A stretch of 64,000 nucleotides of DNA. Origin: Symsagittifera roscoffensis (taxonomy: Eukaryota; Xenacoelomorpha; Acoela; Convolutidae). The notes beneath the pieces are model-generated. The model was not told where the DNA came from. It did no database searches and was given only the letters and a program-made list of their open reading frames with translations. Shown one piece after another: positions 37,800 through 49,710 of the stretch. How positions within the stretch are numbered: position 1 is the stretch's first letter; each line of letters starts with the position of its first letter. The stretch is taken from NCBI RefSeq assembly GCF_963678635.1, contig NC_087066.1, positions 18,597,275 to 18,661,274 of the forward strand. Reading direction: 5' to 3'. The translations under genes were made by a program, and so were the position numbers.

Positions 37800-38275
37800 T
37801 TTTACTTGGGAGTTGTATGATTTAAAAAAGCAATCAAATTTATAATTTCATTTAGTCGTTCAAGTAATTTAGTTACGTATGAGTTTAAGTTCAAGTTTGT
37901 TGGGATGACTCATATCCTATCATTGTGCTGTATATTTTGGATAGTCAATGTTTTAATGTATTTCGAATTTTTTTCTGATGACCATGGCGTATTATTTAGT
38001 TAGTGGCATAAATCGTTGCAATTATCTTTTGTTTTGTATGATTCTCATCCAGCTTTCTGGCATGCATATTCATCGTGTTTAGTGTTATGCTTTTTTGGCG
38101 GTGTTATCTTTGAAACTGGTTGCGGACGCCTCAGTAAATCTAAAAATACACTAGAGCAGAAAATCGCCATTCTGTTTTCCTTGACTTGCATAAGACTCAA
38201 AAACTAAATACGGAATAGGTAGTTTTCACTTCAATCAAACCATCCGCATGGACTACAAATCTGTTTTTTTTTATT

Positions 38276-38720
38276 CAACTAGAGTAATGAACGTAGTGAA
38301 GACTTATATAGGTCTTGTTGATTTTTTTTTGTTTTTTTTTTCAGGAAAAATTTTGATGCACTTAGGTATAATGCATTTTTTGAGTTCAATTGAAATTCAT
38401 CTGCTGAAAGTGACGTGAATAGCACTCTCCAATTACAAACTTAGAAATGGCGCAAAAAAACGTGAAATATTTCTAGTTTCGAAAGTGGATTTTATTTTAA
38501 TGATTTCCCAGCGGAATAAAAACTTTACCTATAGATCCAGTTTTCTCATGGATTCATGTTATCAAAAAAGCGCCAATCATAAATTGTTCTAGAAATTTGA
38601 AGAGCTTAAAGGGCTTCTATTTTTTTCTTTCAATCTCGAAAGTTGGAGATTTTTTCAAGAAAGTCAGTTTGTTTTTTATGTTTACTTGCGTTCATTACTC
38701 TTTTTCAATCTTCGATTGGC
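38276..38720 (+). repeat. Dispersed repeat, module II copy
   Basis: Contains TAATGAACGTAGTGAAGACT, TATATAGGTCTTGTTGAT, TTTACCTATAGATCCAG, AAAAAAGCGCCAATCATAAA and a terminal TTTTTCAATCTTCGATTGGC-type block, in the same order as the copies at 25995 and 60050. Confidence 0.6.
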
Positions 38721-40009
38721 TATGTTTTATGGTGCCGCTAATTTTTTATTGCCTACATTTTCTTCCGAGAAATCGGTGCATAAATCTTATCAGATACCCA
38801 CGGGTAACATATTTTCTGTCCACGTCACGTATTGTCGCTCAAATTGATCTGGTTTATTTTGCATTCACTTTCCCCTGCCATCAGTTTTGTCACACAGACA
38901 CAAGTCCGGTTTATGATATTGTTGACAAGTAGTCGTTAATACACTCATGTGTTCTTGTAATATACACAGTCCTAGTTTGCGATGACCTTTAATTGTGCTC
39001 TTCACCTCTTCTGATCTTGCGTCAAACTCACTTTGGGTTTTCAAAAGGCATATGTGCTGTATTCTGTGAGTGTGTAGTTTAAAAAGTATCAGATCATATA
39101 ACAAACATTTCAAGATTCTTTTGAAAATTTTATTATAGTTGAATTCTTTCTTTTGTGATCGAAACAATAATGGAATATTAGCTCGCCAATAACTGTTAGA
39201 AATTAAATTTATATTTTCATTGTTTTTCGATAGTCTCACTGACTTAAGCGCGCTGTTTTTTTTCTAGGGTTATCATTGGCGCGTTTTATATGATAGTGAA
39301 TTGTTGTTGAGCAGCCATTTAGTGATGTCTTTTAAAGGGCGGTGAAATCTTCTAACAAGTGAGCGGCTGCACAACTGTTGTTCTGACCCTCCGAGAGGGA
39401 AGGAACTATGGCGTAAGGTCCGTTCTTTATTTTTTTTCAGCCAAATATATCTTCCTCAAGGAAAGCTTGTAGGGGATCAAGTATTGTATCCGATTAAGGC
39501 ACTATTGGTTGTTGGGATACTAAAAGAAAATTCAAAGGTGTCTCAGGGTCGAGAAAAATTGAGCTCTTTTGTTTTCGTGTTTCATGACTTTTGTTTTCGT
39601 GACTAATTCTACTAGTTTTAAAGTCATTTTCACTGTGCTCACCGTTCTGCCTTGTTTTTTTTCCACCTATTTTGGTCACAGCTGCTAGAAAAAGAACAGA
39701 AAAAGTAGACAACAACAATTAGAAACAGAATTAATTTTTTGGACGCTTTTAATTTTAATTTTGTTTACACTTGCGCAAGTGTTTTAAAACCGGGCACCGG
39801 ATTTTTTTTCCCAAAAATAACTTTGTTTCCGCTTCGCCTCTATGTTGATTTTTGTTCCGACTATTGAAAATGGGGAGGAACTTTGTACGAGGGTGTGTTT
39901 TAGTTTTTTGAGTTACCACAAATAATCATCGGACTGGGCTGAGTGATATATAATATTTTTTGATGTATCAAAATTTTTTCCACAGTTTCGAGAAAAACCA
40001 GTTTGAAAT

Positions 40010-40500
40010 TTTTGGCCTGAATTCGAGTTGATAAGGTGACCGTGTAGCATATTTAAGCCGTGAAAACTAATTTTGCTTAAGTAAATGTAGTTTTTGGAGT
40101 TTTTTAGCGCAGGGAATCAAAAACAAGTTTCAAAATAATTCTGAAAAAAAATGAAAGTTTTTGAAGTTTTTTCAAATTTAAGTTTTTTTTTCTGGTCAAT
40201 TTTCTTCAAAAACTGTTTGTCACTTGACCTATTTTACTATGACTCTGAAATATGCCTAAGTTCTATTTTTTCTTTCAGATCTTTGTATCACAACATGCTG
40301 AAAAAAACGACGCCAATTCGGAAAAACTTCTTTTAATCTTTTTAAGACTGGTCGGAACATTCTGCGCTACTTGCACAGTAACCGGCTATTCTTGTTTTCT
40401 TTTCAGTTTGGTCGGAATTATCTGTGCTACTTGCAACCGACTATCCTTGTATAATTTGGCTGGCATATTTAAGGCTTGCAGCTAGTGATTTGCATCCAAT
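40010..40500 (+). repeat. Dispersed repeat, module I copy
   Basis: Shares ATTTAAGCCGTGAAAACTAA, TTTTTTAGCGCAGGG, AATATGCCTAAGTTCTA, TTTCAGATCTTTGTATCACA and GGTCGGAACATTCTGCGCTA with the copies near 31380 and 59780. A partial module II (TTTTTGATTTCTTTTTGAGA) follows at about 40520. Confidence 0.5.
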
Positions 40501-41081
40501 GTACGGGAGGTTCCAATTCTGTTTTTGATTTCTTTTTGAGATAAATTCAATTCAATTTAGTAAAAAGAAAGGTCAAGTAAACTCTTTTGAAATGTTTTTC
40601 AGAACGCCATACTGGCCAAAGGCTCAAATTGATTCTTTAGATTTTTTCAATCTTGAAATAAACTGTGCTGCATTTCTCAATTGTTGGCCGAGTCTGTTGG
40701 ATTTAATTTTAGCCCTGCTTTCTTCGTCTGTAGTCGAGGCAACGCTTTTGTGTGATCTGCTGAGCAAATTGAATATGAATTCGGTGTACGTGATGAAATT
40801 TCATTTCAGAGTAGGTTTGTGGATGTTAGACGCTCAGGGGATCCCACTTTGTTTAACCATGTATTGGTTTTGATGCTCTCAAGATACGACAGAAGAGAAG
40901 AAGATTAAATGGAGCCTACAAACGCTGAAGTAAGTTCGAATAATCAAGAACGAATTTATTACAGACGAGCTAACGTAGAGTTAGAAAAAAATTCGGCCTT
41001 CTTTGTTGTCAACGCAAAAATTGAAGCGCATGTTTAGCTACCTGACGTCCAAGAAAAAAGTATACGTGAAATTAGTTGAAA

Positions 41082-41155
41082 GACGCCATGGCTAAGCGGT
41101 TACAGCAAGTGACTCTTGATCTGAAGTTCCGAGTCTGAGCCCCGTCTCGGTCTCA
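41082..41155 (+). repeat. tRNA-like sequence, probable SINE head
   Basis: GACGCCATGGCTAAGCGGTTACAG resembles a serine/leucine-type tRNA 5' half with a box A (TGGCTAAGCGG); a box B-like AGTCTGAGCCC follows at about 41131. The arms do not all pair, so I treat it as tRNA-derived. Confidence 0.4.
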
Positions 41156-41384
41156 GAGGTTATTATTAAGTGCCAATGAACCAAGTGGTCTGAGATAATT
41201 ATGTTCTAAAATGGTAAAGTATTTAGAAGTCTATGTAAATGATTCGTTGACTTTTTTGTTTGTGCTCGAAGAATTTACTTAAAGATTATTTACGAATCTA
41301 CAAATGTTCACGTGGGACACAAACCAGTGAAACATTTTTGGCTTGCAGAGCAATAGGCCACTATATGTTTAGAACCTGACTACC

Positions 41385-44107
41385 ATGAATCCATTGGAAA
41401 CAGGCACCGAATCTGTTCATGCTCTTGGTGGAACATCTGAAGACAGATTGAATGAGGATCGTCATGGTGAGAGATTCGTTACAATTGCTTAAAATTTAAA
41501 AGCTACGTGTCTAAAGAGTAATTGCAGAATATGATTAGTTGCCATAATAATGTTTAAATTTATAATTGGACAACTCTATAGCTCTATTTAAGTCAATGGA
41601 AGCTAGCTTTATTACCGTTTTCAGAATTGAGTCTTCCTGAAGAGGAATCGACAAATCAAATTCACAATTTCACAGATGGCAATGAGATCTCAATGCCTGG
41701 GACCACAGAAACAAGGTGATTTCTTGGTTCATTAGTTTTTTTTTGATTTATTTGGAGTCGAACAAATATTTTAATCTTGAGTTTGTTGCAGCTCAACAAT
41801 AAACCAAATAGCCATGCACGAAGCGCCTGATGTAGGCACAATGTCTTTGGATCTGCAATCCTCTATATCTGGTACAGTTATCCAAGACCAGAGTCAGAAA
41901 CCGAATACAACATCCGGTTGTTGGTCATCCAATGACGGCCTCCTTGCCTCGACCGAAGCCTGTAATGGTGAATCCGAGTCTGCTGATAACCACACTGTCG
42001 ATGATTCGAGATCATTTGAAACGGATGGTGCCGATGATCCGACAAGTGGTTTGACAGTCGGTGTGGGAGAAAACAGTCAGTCCTCCTATTTTCCGCCTTT
42101 CGTATACGCTTCATCGGATCTTCCGCCTACTCCGAATTCTCAGTTAGAAGGATATTCGACGCTTGATTTCAACCTCCAAACAGCACCATATCTATCCCCG
42201 CAACATGCAGCTGCGGCAGTCGAGTACCCCGCCTTTTTCTCGCCCGTATCCCCCGATTACCCACCATGGGCAACGCACCCCTCGGGTCAGTTTGACCTTG
42301 GAGCATCCCTGGGTTCACCTGCAGATACAGCAAACAACCTGAAGTTTTTGGAACAGGACATGGCGAATTTAGCCCTAATAAGTGCCATGACTGGTGTTCA
42401 TCCTCTGGACTTCGCAAACTATCAGGCCCAACTTGGGGCAGCCGCAAATCCACATTTGTTCTCCCCCAATCTGAACAATTATGGGGTTCAGCACGGTTCG
42501 GTTTCTCATGCAGGTAAGAACTACCACAACCAGAAGTCAAGACATAGGTCAGCAGGGGGCAACTCAATGCAGCCGCATGTGTCAACTGGAGCCTTGGCTA
42601 ACAATTTGACCTCTGTTTCGAATGCAGTGGGCGCAACTGGAGGCATGTCGCATTACCAGCAGAGCCATAATCCCTATTATCACAGACAACCACAGCACCA
42701 GATGTTAGATATAGGTGAGGCTATACCGGGGAAGTTGCGAGGAAATGCAGTAGTTAAAGCAGCCTTGTGGAAACTTCGGATATCTCTAATAGTTAAATCG
42801 ACTTGAAAATTTTGCTTAGCTTCATTGTCCTTAAAAATCAGACTATAGAGAAATTTGGAGAGATGGTTGTGTAGTTGCATCTAAAAAGTTGGTGTGTTTG
42901 CTAAATCAAATAGTTAAAATATCTTAGTATTTGGACCGCTAGTTGGCGTTAGAACACTCAATTAGAGTGATGCATATAGTGAATTAATGCCGCGAAATCA
43001 ATTACACAGATTAATTTTAAAAAAATGTGGATAACTTCAAATGCCTGATCTGGTCAAAAACTTTCCTGAAAATGATTCTGGATTATGGGTCACCATTATA
43101 TTGTAGATTTGAAATGATTGTGTATTTTAGGCACCTGGCAGTATGGAGATGAGATAAACGCGAGCAATAAGACGTTAACGCGGTCAGGAAAGATAGTTCC
43201 CACTCCCAGTGAGAAGGAAAACGAAGTGTTGCACAAACTGCGGCAACAGAACGACTACAACCCAACCGAGTTCGATTGCAACCCTAAAGAGGCGAAGTTC
43301 TTCGTTATTAAAAGCTACAGTGAAGACGATATCCACAGATCTATTAAGTACAACATATGGTGCTCAACCGACCGTGGAAATCGTAAGTTAAATGAAGCGT
43401 ACAATCGCATACAAGGAAAGGGACCTTTGTACTTGATGTATAGTGTAAACGGTTCTGGACACTTTTGCGGAGTCGCTGAGATGAAATCTTATGTCGACTT
43501 AGACGCACATCAAAAAGTCTGGTCCCAAAGTAAATGGAAAGGATCCTTCGACGTCAAATGGATCTTCGTCAAAGACGTTCCTAACTCCAGCTTGAGGCAC
43601 ATCAGATTAGAAAATAACGAGAACAAACCGGTTACTAACTCTCGCGATACTCAAGAAATCCCGTTTGAAAAGGGTAAACTCATTCTGAAGACGTTCCACA
43701 AATACGAACACGCAACCAGTCTCTTTGACGACTTCTCACACTACGAAAGTCGAGAAAAGGAGGCCGAATCACAGAACCATTTCCCTGAACCCTCTGGACA
43801 TGGGAGGAACTATCACCACTCTGGATCCTCGATGTCTGGGAATCGTCAGTTCCCGTCGGCAACGATGGGTGCTCATGGAGGCAGAGGTGCTAGAGGGGGA
43901 ATGACGTACGGTACTGGCGATGGTACAAGGAATGGTGTTATGGGGTCGACAGGGTTTAATATGGGATATGTTGCGAACTCTTCAGCAAATGGAAATAATG
44001 TTTCCCAAACTGACTCTTCCACAATAGCCCCAGCTAATGAGCAGGGACACCTTAGTTTGCACTTAAACTACAGCAGCCACAATGGAGTGGACGGTGAAAA
44101 TAACTGA
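41385..44107 (+). CDS. YTHDF: YTH domain family m6A reader, complete
   Basis: Cytoplasmic reader of N6-methyladenosine in mRNA. Four coding exons: 41385-41466, 41625-41715, 41792-42714, 43131-44107, all GT-AG, giving 690 residues. The first 360 or so residues are low-complexity, rich in Ser, Asn, Gln, Pro and Tyr, as in the phase-separating N-termini of YTHDF1-3. The YTH domain spans about residues 420-570 and carries the three aromatic-cage tryptophans, W442 (NIWCST), W496 and W501 (VWSQSKWKG), plus the family blocks [18 protein letters not shown] and [20 protein letters not shown]. The tail after FDDFSHYE is Gly/Asn/Ser-rich. An in-frame stop (TAG, 41370) just upstream fixes the start; TTGGCTTGCAG at 41338-41348 is an acceptor for a 5' untranslated exon or spliced leader. 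The last exon carries the left end of the 5.6-kb duplication. The single gene cannot be assigned to DF1, 2 or 3. Confidence 0.95.
42715..43130 (+). other. YTHDF intron 3
   Basis: GT-AG intron of 416 bp between ATATAG|GTGAGG and TATTTTAG|GC. AT-rich; no element or second gene recognised. Confidence 0.85.
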
Positions 44108-45545
44108 TTTAAGTGTTCATCTAGGGAAGATGCTTTAAACGTAATTTGGTATTCACAGTTTTATCTGAACTGCATTCAAAAGTTGAAAGCCTTTTTCTTT
44201 TTCCGCTTCAGTGTAAAAAAAACAAATATCTGAAGTTTTTAAAACAAAATCCGTTTCGTCTGACAATACCTAGTGTATAATTGAGTCGAATAGAGGAATG
44301 TGCGAGCAGAAAATTTTGTCATCAAAAGCTGCTTCAACGATTGAAAAATATGAGCTACGCCTATTCATGTTACGTTTGTTAACTTCCCTTCTCTAAGTTA
44401 GAGGAATTTTGTAATTCATACATATAACGAATATCCACCTGTTGGGCTAACTAACGTCTGTTTGAACTAACTGTGCTTATAATAGATACACTAAAAGCGT
44501 TTATTTTCTCAATATTTTTTCACAGAACTCGATTTTTCTGTGAGATCCAGCTCTATTTTTACATGCTTAGTTCAACTTTTTGTTCATCTGTGCTATCGGT
44601 ATCACTCAGAGTGATGAAAATTATGAATATTGAGTCATTCCAGCAGATTGATTTGTTGTCGAATACTGTCGTCATAGTCAAGGCACTAGTGAGTCTTGGA
44701 CATTTTCGGAATCGTTGCGTGAAACAATTAAAATATCTAGAGCCGAATTTGTTAATATGCTTAAAATTTGTACCAAAACACCATATTTGCTGCCTATCTT
44801 TTCGTTTCGTTGGTGCAAATAAATTAGTTTGGCCTTTAATAAAGGAAAAACTACTGCTGTATGTGCAAAACTAAAAAGTCTATGGTAATATTGTAAATGA
44901 TGTTTCGTTTTGATCAGCAAAAAGGGTCACTTTGAGAATTGTTAAAATCGAAGTTTGACCCCTGAATTCAAAACAAGTGAGGGTTCCCATCAATTCTGGA
45001 GTATTAACTGTTTGACTTGCTTTCAACCAACCACCATCTTATATCCGAGCTTTTATTGTGATACTGTATGACCTAATCATCTGAAAAATGGAAGGCGCTC
45101 ATCCTTTGTTCGTTTGTTGTTAATAATCTTACTCTTCGTTTATATCAACATTTATTTTCATATGTTAAACCGCTAGATACGTTTACATCGTTTATAGAAC
45201 AATTACTGCTTTTGGTTTCTCAAATTATTTTTCAAAATTACTACGAAACAAACACTGCTATGATGATATTGGTTATTATTAATTATTAATTGATTAATTC
45301 TCAGACAAGAATGAATTCTTGTTAACCTCGAGTTTTTGATTTTTGAAACAGTTGAGCTACCATAGTCACAATGAACCTAATCTTGTTAAGATACCAAAGC
45401 TCACGAACTGCTTGCGAAAATACGAACTGAAGTTAGAAATAAATTTTGAGGTGGGTATTTTGGATGGTGTATATTTTAGAGGTGACATGACAAGTAGTTT
45501 TGGCTAAATGTCATCTTCATTGTTAAATAGTTGAACATCTTCACA
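44108..45545 (+). other. YTHDF-TAF2 intergenic region, copy 1
   Basis: Holds the YTHDF 3' untranslated region and the TAF2 upstream region. AATAAA motifs lie near 44818 and 45437. A TATATTTTAG acceptor near 45480 could receive a 5' untranslated exon or a spliced leader. No coding exon is supported; the frame at 44473-44874 has no recognisable relative. Confidence 0.7.
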
Positions 45546-48500
45546 ATGTCTTTTGAAATTAACGAGCCACCCTTTCGCCTTGTCCACCAAACTCTTTGCA
45601 TCCGGGAGGTCAATTTCGAAAAGCACTCACTCTTCGGTTTTGTAGACATTAACTTAAAAGCGACCAGATTCCCACTGGAGAAAGTGACCTTGAACTGCAG
45701 GCACTCCAGATTATACAGAGTTTGTCTCAATGGTTCCAGACAGGTGTCGTTTGACTACAGGGATCCGACTCTTCTGGTATGTCCTGATGATATCAAACAG
45801 AGGAACTTGGACTACTTCTGTGGAGCATACATGCAAGCCATTGAAGCTACCAATTTTGACATCGGTTGGTTTATCCTTCTTTAAATTTAATTTGGTTTTA
45901 CATTGCAAGTATTTTCGACCCCAGTTAGAAAAGATGGAAGTTTCAATAGTTCATCATTATGCTGAAGGAAATGAAATAAAAAGCTGCAAAAAACTAAGAC
46001 AGAGCCGTCATGGTTTCACTTTTTATTTCAAATGGGGTAGTAATTCAGTTTTTCAAATATATATCTATATTTATATAAAAATATAAATAAAACTATAAAG
46101 TTTTATCTGGTAAGCTTTCCAAGTGGTTCTTTTTCAAAGCTGGATTTTTTAATTTTTTGTTTCAAACAGTTTTTTACTATAATTGAAAGTTGCTCTGTAG
46201 TTTGTAAATTCACCAACTCTGATTTTTAATAACTTTTACACTTGCGATCAACTTAGTGTATTATTACGAACCTTCTTTTTCTTCCAACTAACTCGCAAAT
46301 AAAATGATTCAATAAAAGTGTTAACTTATTTGGAAATTGTCACTGTTTGGTGGTTAATAACCTCCCGTGGCTGAGTGGTTAGTGCGTGAGACTTTTAAAT
46401 TCAAGGGCGCAGGTTCGAATTTTTGTTATTGCCATTTAGAGGGATGCGTGTTTTGTCGTGTTCTCGCAACTGTTTGCAAAGCGAAGCTTCGCCTGTGTAA
46501 AAATTTCATTTTTTTCCGGTTAAACGGGTTCGGCTTATGTTATATCGGCTTTGTCAACTGAGTTGCGCAGTTTGAACGGTGAAGTATGTTTTTTTGTTTC
46601 GCAGAGATAAAAAAATTTTGTTTCACAGGTCTTAAAAATTATACTTCAAAAATTTTTTCTTGAATGTGTGTGTCTAGTTTCGATTTTGGTTCAACGAGCG
46701 TCAACCCAATTTTTTCGCCCTAGTTGCCGTTCGTTCATTGTGTTTCAGTGCTTGTTAATGCTGTTTATGAACATGGTTTGAGACAAGGATATGACTTTCT
46801 TCTTTTTTCTTTTCAATATCTTGTAATTACACTAGCGGTCAGCTTAGTGTTTTATTACGAACATTCTTTTTCTCTAGCCTTTCGCAAATAAAAGTGTTCA
46901 CTTATTTGGAAAAATTCACTAGCATTGGAGAATGCATAGCATATGTTCTCTGCTTTACTTGTGGCTAGTGTTTGGTGCGTATTAAGCGCCCGTAGCTTAG
47001 TATGTATTGCGTGAGAATCTTAATCTCTCGGTTGCAGGATCGCATCTCAGACGTTGTCGATTGTTTTTGCTAATTCGAGGCTTATTTCTAGTGTCTCTTA
47101 TTGCGTTTTATAGAGATGCTTTTTGTCGTGTTCCCGCTATTGTTTGCCAAGCGAAGTTTAGCCTCTGTGTTCAATATTCTAATTGTATCGCTGGTCAATT
47201 TAAGTCGCTGAGTTTCAAGAGTGAATTGTTTATAATGATGTTGCCTAGTCAAGGAAGGTTGGGTAGGTTGTCGTTGTTGTTTTAAGCCCCGAGGAGGGAT
47301 AGGTCAAAATAAAAAAAAATTATAGCTAGAATATTTTATGTGTACAGTTTCGTTTTCGGCATAACAGGGGTCGACCCTAGTTTTTGCGTCTTAGTTGACG
47401 CTCGGCCATTGATTCGGTAAGGCTTTTAATGAACATCGTTCAAGAGAGGTATGATAGTTTTGTAGAAACATCTTTTCGGAATTTTTTCACGCTATTTTTT
47501 CAGCTTAATTTTGTTGAGGAAAAGACGTCCTTGTTTTTGTCTTTTCGATATCTTGTGATGCATTGTTTTCATTGTATCGCAAGTGTTTCGATGCTCTGCA
47601 TAGCCTCTGTGTCTACGTGGGTGATTGGTGGAAAAACTTGATTGAACCGATTGCAGACGAAAAGAGTTTGTTTTAGGGAATGGAGAGCTGAGCTTTACAG
47701 TTCCGTACGATATGCGCGCTGAAGTCGAACGATCTGAAGAATTGGCAGTCAGAATTGAATTTTCATTAGAGTCGAAAAACGCAGGAGTTCACTTCGTCAA
47801 TTCGCCTTCTTTAGTACCTAAGCAGACCAACAAACCCACTTGTGAAAACAAACAGCGAATTATAAGACATAAACATATGTTTACGTATTATTACGAAAAC
47901 TGTAATAAGCTGTGGTTCCCACATGTTGACTCGCCTCTAATGCCTTGTACGTGGAGAGTCGAAGTCACGGTTCCAAATGACCTTTTAGCGATATGTTCTG
48001 GCGAACTTTTAGACGTCGTTGAATACGAATCGGGTAACCTTTTGACCTTCATTTATCATGTTGACATCCCAGTTTGTGCGAATAAAATCGGAATTGTAGT
48101 CGGAGATTTTGAAATGATGCCGGATCAGAAATTGTCGGAGATCACACATTTTTGTTCGCCAGGACTGAGCGCGGCGTTGACCAGCACAGTGGAAAATGTT
48201 GTTGATTGTATTGAGTTCCTAGAGCAACATCTAAGTTCGAGATTGCCTTTTCAGCAGTTTAAAACTGTTTTTGTCGAAGAAGCGTTTACGCAGTGTTTGC
48301 CGTTCGCAGGAATGTGTATTGGTAGCGTTGCGCTGTTGCACACGGAGAAGATAATAGACCAAGTACCGCATACTTTGAGGAAATTTACTACTCCTATCAG
48401 AAGTTTCGCACTGAAAAAATTGATTCTTTTTTTAAAATTTTTTTGTTCAATTCAGTGTCGTTTTTAATAAGTGGTGAGATTCGGGAATTATACGATAGCG

Positions 48501-49710
48501 TAGATATTAAGTAAGTGAGGCATGATTGACAACATGTGTAAATTTTGTTTCAACATTTTGCACAATATTTCTATTTAAAAAAAAAACTTTTTTGCCAAAC
48601 AAGCGCTAAATGAAATATCCAAAATAAGTTTTCGTTAAATTGGTTTGATCAACTTTGTTTTATACATGGATCTAGACCATCTTTGAATTGAAAAGTTAGA
48701 AGAACGTTTGAAGATGTGATCACTTTAAGAGGACGAGTTGAATATAAATCGAGTAGTAAATTCCACCTCTCACATCTCTTCATCGCCTCTTAGGCTTCTG
48801 GGTCATGCAATCGCCTCCCAGTTTTTCGGCTGCTTCATTGCATCGGCTAGCTGGAGTGACTCGTGGACTGTCTTCGGAATCAGCAAGTACATCGCTGCCC
48901 AGTTTGAGAAGGAGATATTCGGACTGAATGAGTATCTGTACACTGTCAGGGAAACCATCAGAAAGGTGTTCGTTTCTATTAACTTTTCGGAAAACTCTAC
49001 GTAAACGTTACAAATGTTTTAAAACATTAAAAACTTTTAACTTTAATGCTCACAGGAAACGACTGTATTGCCTTTTGCGTAAATTATTGAGCAAAAAAAA
49101 AGATTCTTTTTTTTGAAATGGTCTGGATTATCGTTATATCTTGTCTAGATATCTCCAAGGGTCATTTTCAACATTGATATGTGGTTAAGTGTAAGTTAAA
49201 ATATTTTAATTCATAGTCTTTATATAGGTGTGTGAATATGAAGAAGCGAATGGAGAAATCATCTTGGACAACAGTTTGGCCCTGTCGAATGGTCATAAGA
49301 GTGACAACGTGAATGCAACCAGTCTCTTTGACGACTTCTCACACTACGAAAGTCGAGAAAAGGAGGCCGAATCACAGAACCATTTCCCTGAACCCTCTGG
49401 ACATGGGAGGAACTATCACCACTCTGGATCCTCGATGTCTGGGAATCGTCAGTTCCCGTCGGCAACGATGGGTGCTCATGGAGGCAGAGGTGCTAGAGGG
49501 GGAATGACGTACGGTACTGGCGATGGTACAAGGAATGGTGTTATGGGGTCGACAGGGTTTAATATGGGATATGTTGCGAACTCTTCAGCAAATGGAAATA
49601 ATGTTTCCCAAACTGACTCTTCCACAATAGCCCCAGCTAATGAGCAGGGACACCTTAGTTTGCACTTAAACTACAGCAGCCACAATGGAGTGGACGGTGA
49701 AAATAACTGA
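45546..49710 (+). CDS. Chimeric TAF2-YTHDF reading frame
   Basis: Four exons: 45546-45864, 47677-48379, 48794-48965, 49228-49710, with the same splice sites as intact TAF2, including the GA donor at 48380. Spliced, they give 558 residues with no interruption. Residues 1-428 are the TAF2 N-terminus (the aminopeptidase-like part up to SDNVNA) and 429-558 are the YTHDF tail ([11 protein letters not shown] to the YTHDF stop). The join at about 49315 is the duplication junction and keeps the frame. The product would lack most of TAF2, including the conserved C-terminal repeats, and has no YTH pocket (no cage tryptophans). It would be driven by a copy of the TAF2 upstream region and end in the YTHDF 3' untranslated region. 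Whether it is expressed is unknown; it could also be an assembly artefact. Confidence 0.8.
46227..47500 (+). repeat. Two SINE-like elements in tandem, copy 1 of TAF2 intron 1
   Basis: Two diverged units of roughly 585 and 690 bp lie head to tail. Each begins with a CACTTGCGATCAACTTAGTG- or CACTAGCGGTCAGCTTAGTG-type block, then a tRNA-like head (46361-46432, box A TGGCTGAGTGG, box B GGTTCGAAT; and 46986-47052, TAGCTTAGTATG, degenerate box B), then the core GTGTTCTCGCAACTGTTTG with GCGAAGCTTCGCCTGTGT, then a shared 3' block around 46680-46790 and 47345-47450. No protein is encoded. Confidence 0.65.

Larger units (their letters stand above)
37800..41384. other. LMBRD2-YTHDF intergenic region
   Basis: No exon is supported here. 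It holds repeat copies listed separately (38276-38720, 40010-40500, 41082-41155) and AT-rich sequence. An isolated reading frame at 40592-40873 has no recognisable relative. A short ATG frame at 40909 followed at 40930 by a consensus donor GTAAGT could be part of a YTHDF 5' untranslated exon; joined to the acceptor at 41348 it would meet a stop, so it would only be an upstream ORF. Confidence 0.6.
43712..49314. repeat. 5.6-kb tandem duplication, copy 1
   Basis: Starts inside the last YTHDF exon (after AATACGAACAC) and ends inside TAF2 exon 4 (GTGACAACGTGAAT). It repeats at 49315-54918 with an offset of 5603-5604 bp. By eye I noticed only about eight single-base differences (for example LSE/SSE and HTE/HRE codons in TAF2 exon 2) and a one-base indel. 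Both ends carry the dinucleotide GC (ACACGC and GAATGC), a 2-bp microhomology. Confidence 0.95.

Noticed and set aside
40592-40873. A 93-residue + strand frame in the LMBRD2-YTHDF gap
   Set aside because: No recognisable similarity, no convincing splice context, and neighbouring dispersed repeats; not enough to call a gene.
41878-42585. Minus-strand open frames of 78 and 138 residues opposite YTHDF exon 3
   Set aside because: They are shadows of the + strand coding exon, which has clear splice sites and family similarity.
44473-44874. A 133-residue frame in the YTHDF-TAF2 gap (and its copy at 50076)
   Set aside because: No relatives recognised; its second occurrence is only due to the tandem duplication, so the repeat is not evidence of selection.
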